Shown: positions 6,487 to 7,849 of the stretch, in pieces | How the letters are laid out: every line of letters begins with the position of its first letter | Position numbering within the stretch: position 1 is the first letter of the stretch | Origin: Bacteroidales bacterium | GTDB taxonomy: Bacteria > Bacteroidota > Bacteroidia > Bacteroidales > UBA12077 | DNA length: 7,849 nt | Direction: 5' to 3' | NCBI GenBank assembly: GCA_030635365.1 | Contig: DAOVYZ010000154.1 | Location: 1 to 7,849 of the forward strand | Made by a program: the position numbers and the translations under genes | The notes under the pieces: model-generated | Database searches by the model: none | The model's input: only the letters and a program-made list of their open reading frames with translations | What the model was told of the DNA's origin: nothing

Positions 6487-7692
6487 TTATTTTACTATAA
6501 GTTTCTGATTTACTACAATTGTTTCTCTAATGCAGATTTGAATTAGATATAAGCCAGATTTTAGGGTTTCTTTATAAATCTCCAGCTGACTAGCTGATAT
6601 ATTATTATAGGCTCTTACTTTTTGTCCAATATTATCTATTATAGTTAATGTATAGGGTTCACTTAATTTATTGTCAAATTTAACAACGGTACTGTTATTC
6701 ATAGGATTTGGAGCAATTGTAATATTGTGTTGTGGCTCTTTTTTGTATGTAATGTTGGTTGCTGCTTGCCGATATCTCATCATAATTTTATGAACACCTT
6801 CAATTTTTTTGTGGTAGTACATAATTTGCATGTTTGTTGTTAAGGTTGGTGCTTCAATAATACTCGTAACAGGTTCGGAAAACAAAACTTTAGGTGAAGA
6901 AAAATTATCTGATGAAGTATTACGCACTACAACACAGATTTCAACAAGAGTATTGACTGTAATTTCGCCTTTCGGGAATCTTGTATAGTACAACTCTAAA
7001 TTATCTTTGGTAATGAAAGGAGCATAGTAAATGTAATTATTATCATTCACTGTTTGCAATAGTATATCTGAATTATAAAGTTTTGCAAAAGTTGTATCAT
7101 TTACCTTTTGTGCAAGCCCTATCCTTGTTTCATAAATTTCTGAGCCAGACTCATCAAATTTTGCATTATTGTAATAAAGATATTGTCCATCATAACTTAT
7201 ACCATGGTACATTATTATCCAATTTGGAGAATAGATATAAAAATCTCCATATATTCTCTTGATATTGGTAACATTGCCATTGTTAAATTTTCCTACATGC
7301 AGATTATGGTAATTAGCGGGATATCCTCTTGTTGATGTCCAATAAAAATTGTTCAAATTATCAATATCAGGTACAGCGTCTAAATATGGGGGAGTTGTTT
7401 GATTGGTTCCATTTAATTCACCAACAAAGTTAAAAGTACTGTCATTTACTTTTGTAGCATAATAGAGTTTTGTAGTAGTCCCATTATTCAGGTTATTAAA
7501 AAAAAGATAATTATCGTTAGGTGAAATAAAAGGTTCCATTGCATCAAAATCCAAACCTGTAATTGTTACTTTCTTTTCGGGGCCATACGATGGGTAATTC
7601 TGGCCTTTTGCAAATGATGTTATTATGGTTAAACAGAGCATTATGAAAATACTTTTAAAGGCATAGCTAATTTTTATAATATATATTTTCAT
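6487..7692 (-). CDS. Secreted PD40/TolB-like beta-propeller protein with T9SS C-terminal sorting domain
   Basis: A 401-residue exported protein. The signal peptide covers about residues 1-31 (basic start, core FIMLCLTIITSFA, cleavage near AKGQ). Residues 45-310 carry PD40/WD40-like blades of the form found in TolB and prolyl oligopeptidase propellers: MEPFISPNDNYLFFNN (52-67), GISYDGQYLYYNNA (164-177), APFITKDNLELYYTR (224-238) and APTLTTNMQIMYYHKK (281-296). Residues about 325-401 are a Por/type A sorting domain: IAPNPMNNSTVVKF (326-339), then YTLTIIDNIGQKVR and the ending LKSGLYLIQICIRETIVVNQKL. Such domains send proteins through T9SS to the surface, where they are often cleaved and anchored. 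No catalytic residues were recognised, so ligand binding or scaffolding is likely. No clear promoter is seen upstream. It stands alone, convergent with the trio. Confidence 0.87.
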   Translation of the reverse strand: MKIYIIKISYAFKSIFIMLCLTIITSFAKGQNYPSYGPEKKVTITGLDFDAMEPFISPNDNYLFFNNLNNGTTTKLYYATKVNDSTFNFVGELNGTNQTTPPYLDAVPDIDNLNNFYWTSTRGYPANYHNLHVGKFNNGNVTNIKRIYGDFYIYSPNWIIMYHGISYDGQYLYYNNAKFDESGSEIYETRIGLAQKVNDTTFAKLYNSDILLQTVNDNNYIYYAPFITKDNLELYYTRFPKGEITVNTLVEICVVVRNTSSDNFSSPKVLFSEPVTSIIEAPTLTTNMQIMYYHKKIEGVHKIMMRYRQAATNITYKKEPQHNITIAPNPMNNSTVVKFDNKLSEPYTLTIIDNIGQKVRAYNNISASQLEIYKETLKSGLYLIQICIRETIVVNQKLIVK

Positions 7693-7732
7693 TTTTAAAC
7701 TAATGTTACGTCAAGCATTAACTAATCTACAA

Positions 7733-7748
7733 GAGGCTGTCCAAAAAG
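7733..7748. other. Possible terminal inverted repeat of a mobile element (end not confirmed)
   Basis: The 16 bp GAGGCTGTCCAAAAAG resembles GAGGCTGTC-type ends of some Bacteroidota insertion sequences as I remember them. It lies directly outside the palindromic array, as an element end would. The matching end should lie just past the right edge of the window and cannot be seen. No transposase gene is present here. Confidence 0.3.
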
Positions 7749-7749
7749 T

Positions 7750-7847
7750 CTTTGTGTGCCTTTGCGTTTCCTTTGCGCTACTTTGTGGTATAATGACAAA
7801 ATGTTGTTACACAGAGTTTCACAAAGAAGACCCAAAGTTTCGCAAAG
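7750..7847. repeat. Palindromic array of CTTTG units with 10-11-10 bp spacing
   Basis: Four CTTTG units start at 7750, 7760, 7771 and 7781. Four inverted units (CAGAG at 7812; CAAAG at 7822, 7833 and 7843) follow. Both sets have spacings 10, 11, 10 and mirror exactly around 7798.5. Over 7750-7793 paired with 7804-7847, I count 30 of 44 Watson-Crick pairs, plus about five G-T pairs. The central segment, 7786-7811, is partly unpaired. Similar CTTTGTG/CACAAAG intergenic repeats are familiar from environmental bacterial genomes, but that is from memory. Left as unclassified; a non-autonomous mobile element or a protein-binding array are both possible. Confidence 0.85.
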
Positions 7848-7849
7848 TA

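Noticed and set aside
7693..7732. Promoter of the PD40/T9SS gene
   Set aside because: The best minus-strand match, TAGTTTAA, misses two fixed positions of the -7 consensus and has no suitable -33 element.
7750..7847. CRISPR array at the right edge
   Set aside because: The units are 5 bp, spaced by one helical turn and mirrored; a CRISPR needs repeats of about 25-40 bp in one orientation with unique spacers.

Overview
The window looks like chromosomal DNA of a member of the phylum Bacteroidota, probably an AT-rich environmental Bacteroidales-like species. Three things support this: promoter elements of the TAnnTTTG type, a secreted protein with a type IX secretion (T9SS) C-terminal sorting domain, and a sigma factor / membrane protein / Spy-like periplasmic protein trio typical of the phylum. 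The assignment is an inference from gene content; no rRNA, tRNA or CRISPR is visible.

Layout. (1) 1-869, minus strand: the first two thirds of an AlbA_2 (Schlafen-like) plus HATPase_c_4 ATP-binding protein. It runs off the left edge and has an apparent frameshift about nine codons after its start. (2) 870-1059: a divergent intergenic region with a good promoter for the minus gene and a weak one for the plus operon. (3) 1060-4733, plus strand: a compact cluster in which the two halves of a split transketolase flank two unrelated genes. The N-terminal half (ThDP/Mg binding) is followed by a methylglyoxal synthase-like protein that appears to lack the catalytic aspartate, then by an exported vWA-domain protein, then by the C-terminal transketolase half. 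(4) 4736-6316, plus strand: a separately promoted trio of an ECF-like sigma factor, a small single-pass membrane protein (probable anti-sigma) and a secreted Spy/CpxP-like protein. (5) 6317-6486: a non-coding gap between convergent genes. (6) 6487-7692, minus strand: a secreted PD40/TolB-like beta-propeller protein with a T9SS sorting domain. (7) 7693-7849: non-coding DNA with a striking palindromic repeat. Four CTTTG units are followed by four inverted units (three CAAAG, one CAGAG), both sets spaced 10-11-10 bp around one exact centre.

How the genes may work together. The two transketolase subunits together should make one complete enzyme of the non-oxidative pentose phosphate pathway. The MGS-like protein keeps the fold and most active-site residues of an enzyme acting on the triose phosphate DHAP. 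With Tyr where the catalytic base should be, it may instead bind a ligand or regulate, conceivably linking triose-phosphate level to transketolase; this is a hypothesis. The vWA protein is exported, so its link to the cytosolic enzymes may be only transcriptional. The sigma/membrane/periplasmic trio reads as an envelope-stress signalling module. The most unusual items are the interrupted transketolase operon, the Asp-to-Tyr MGS-like protein and the helically phased palindrome at the right edge.
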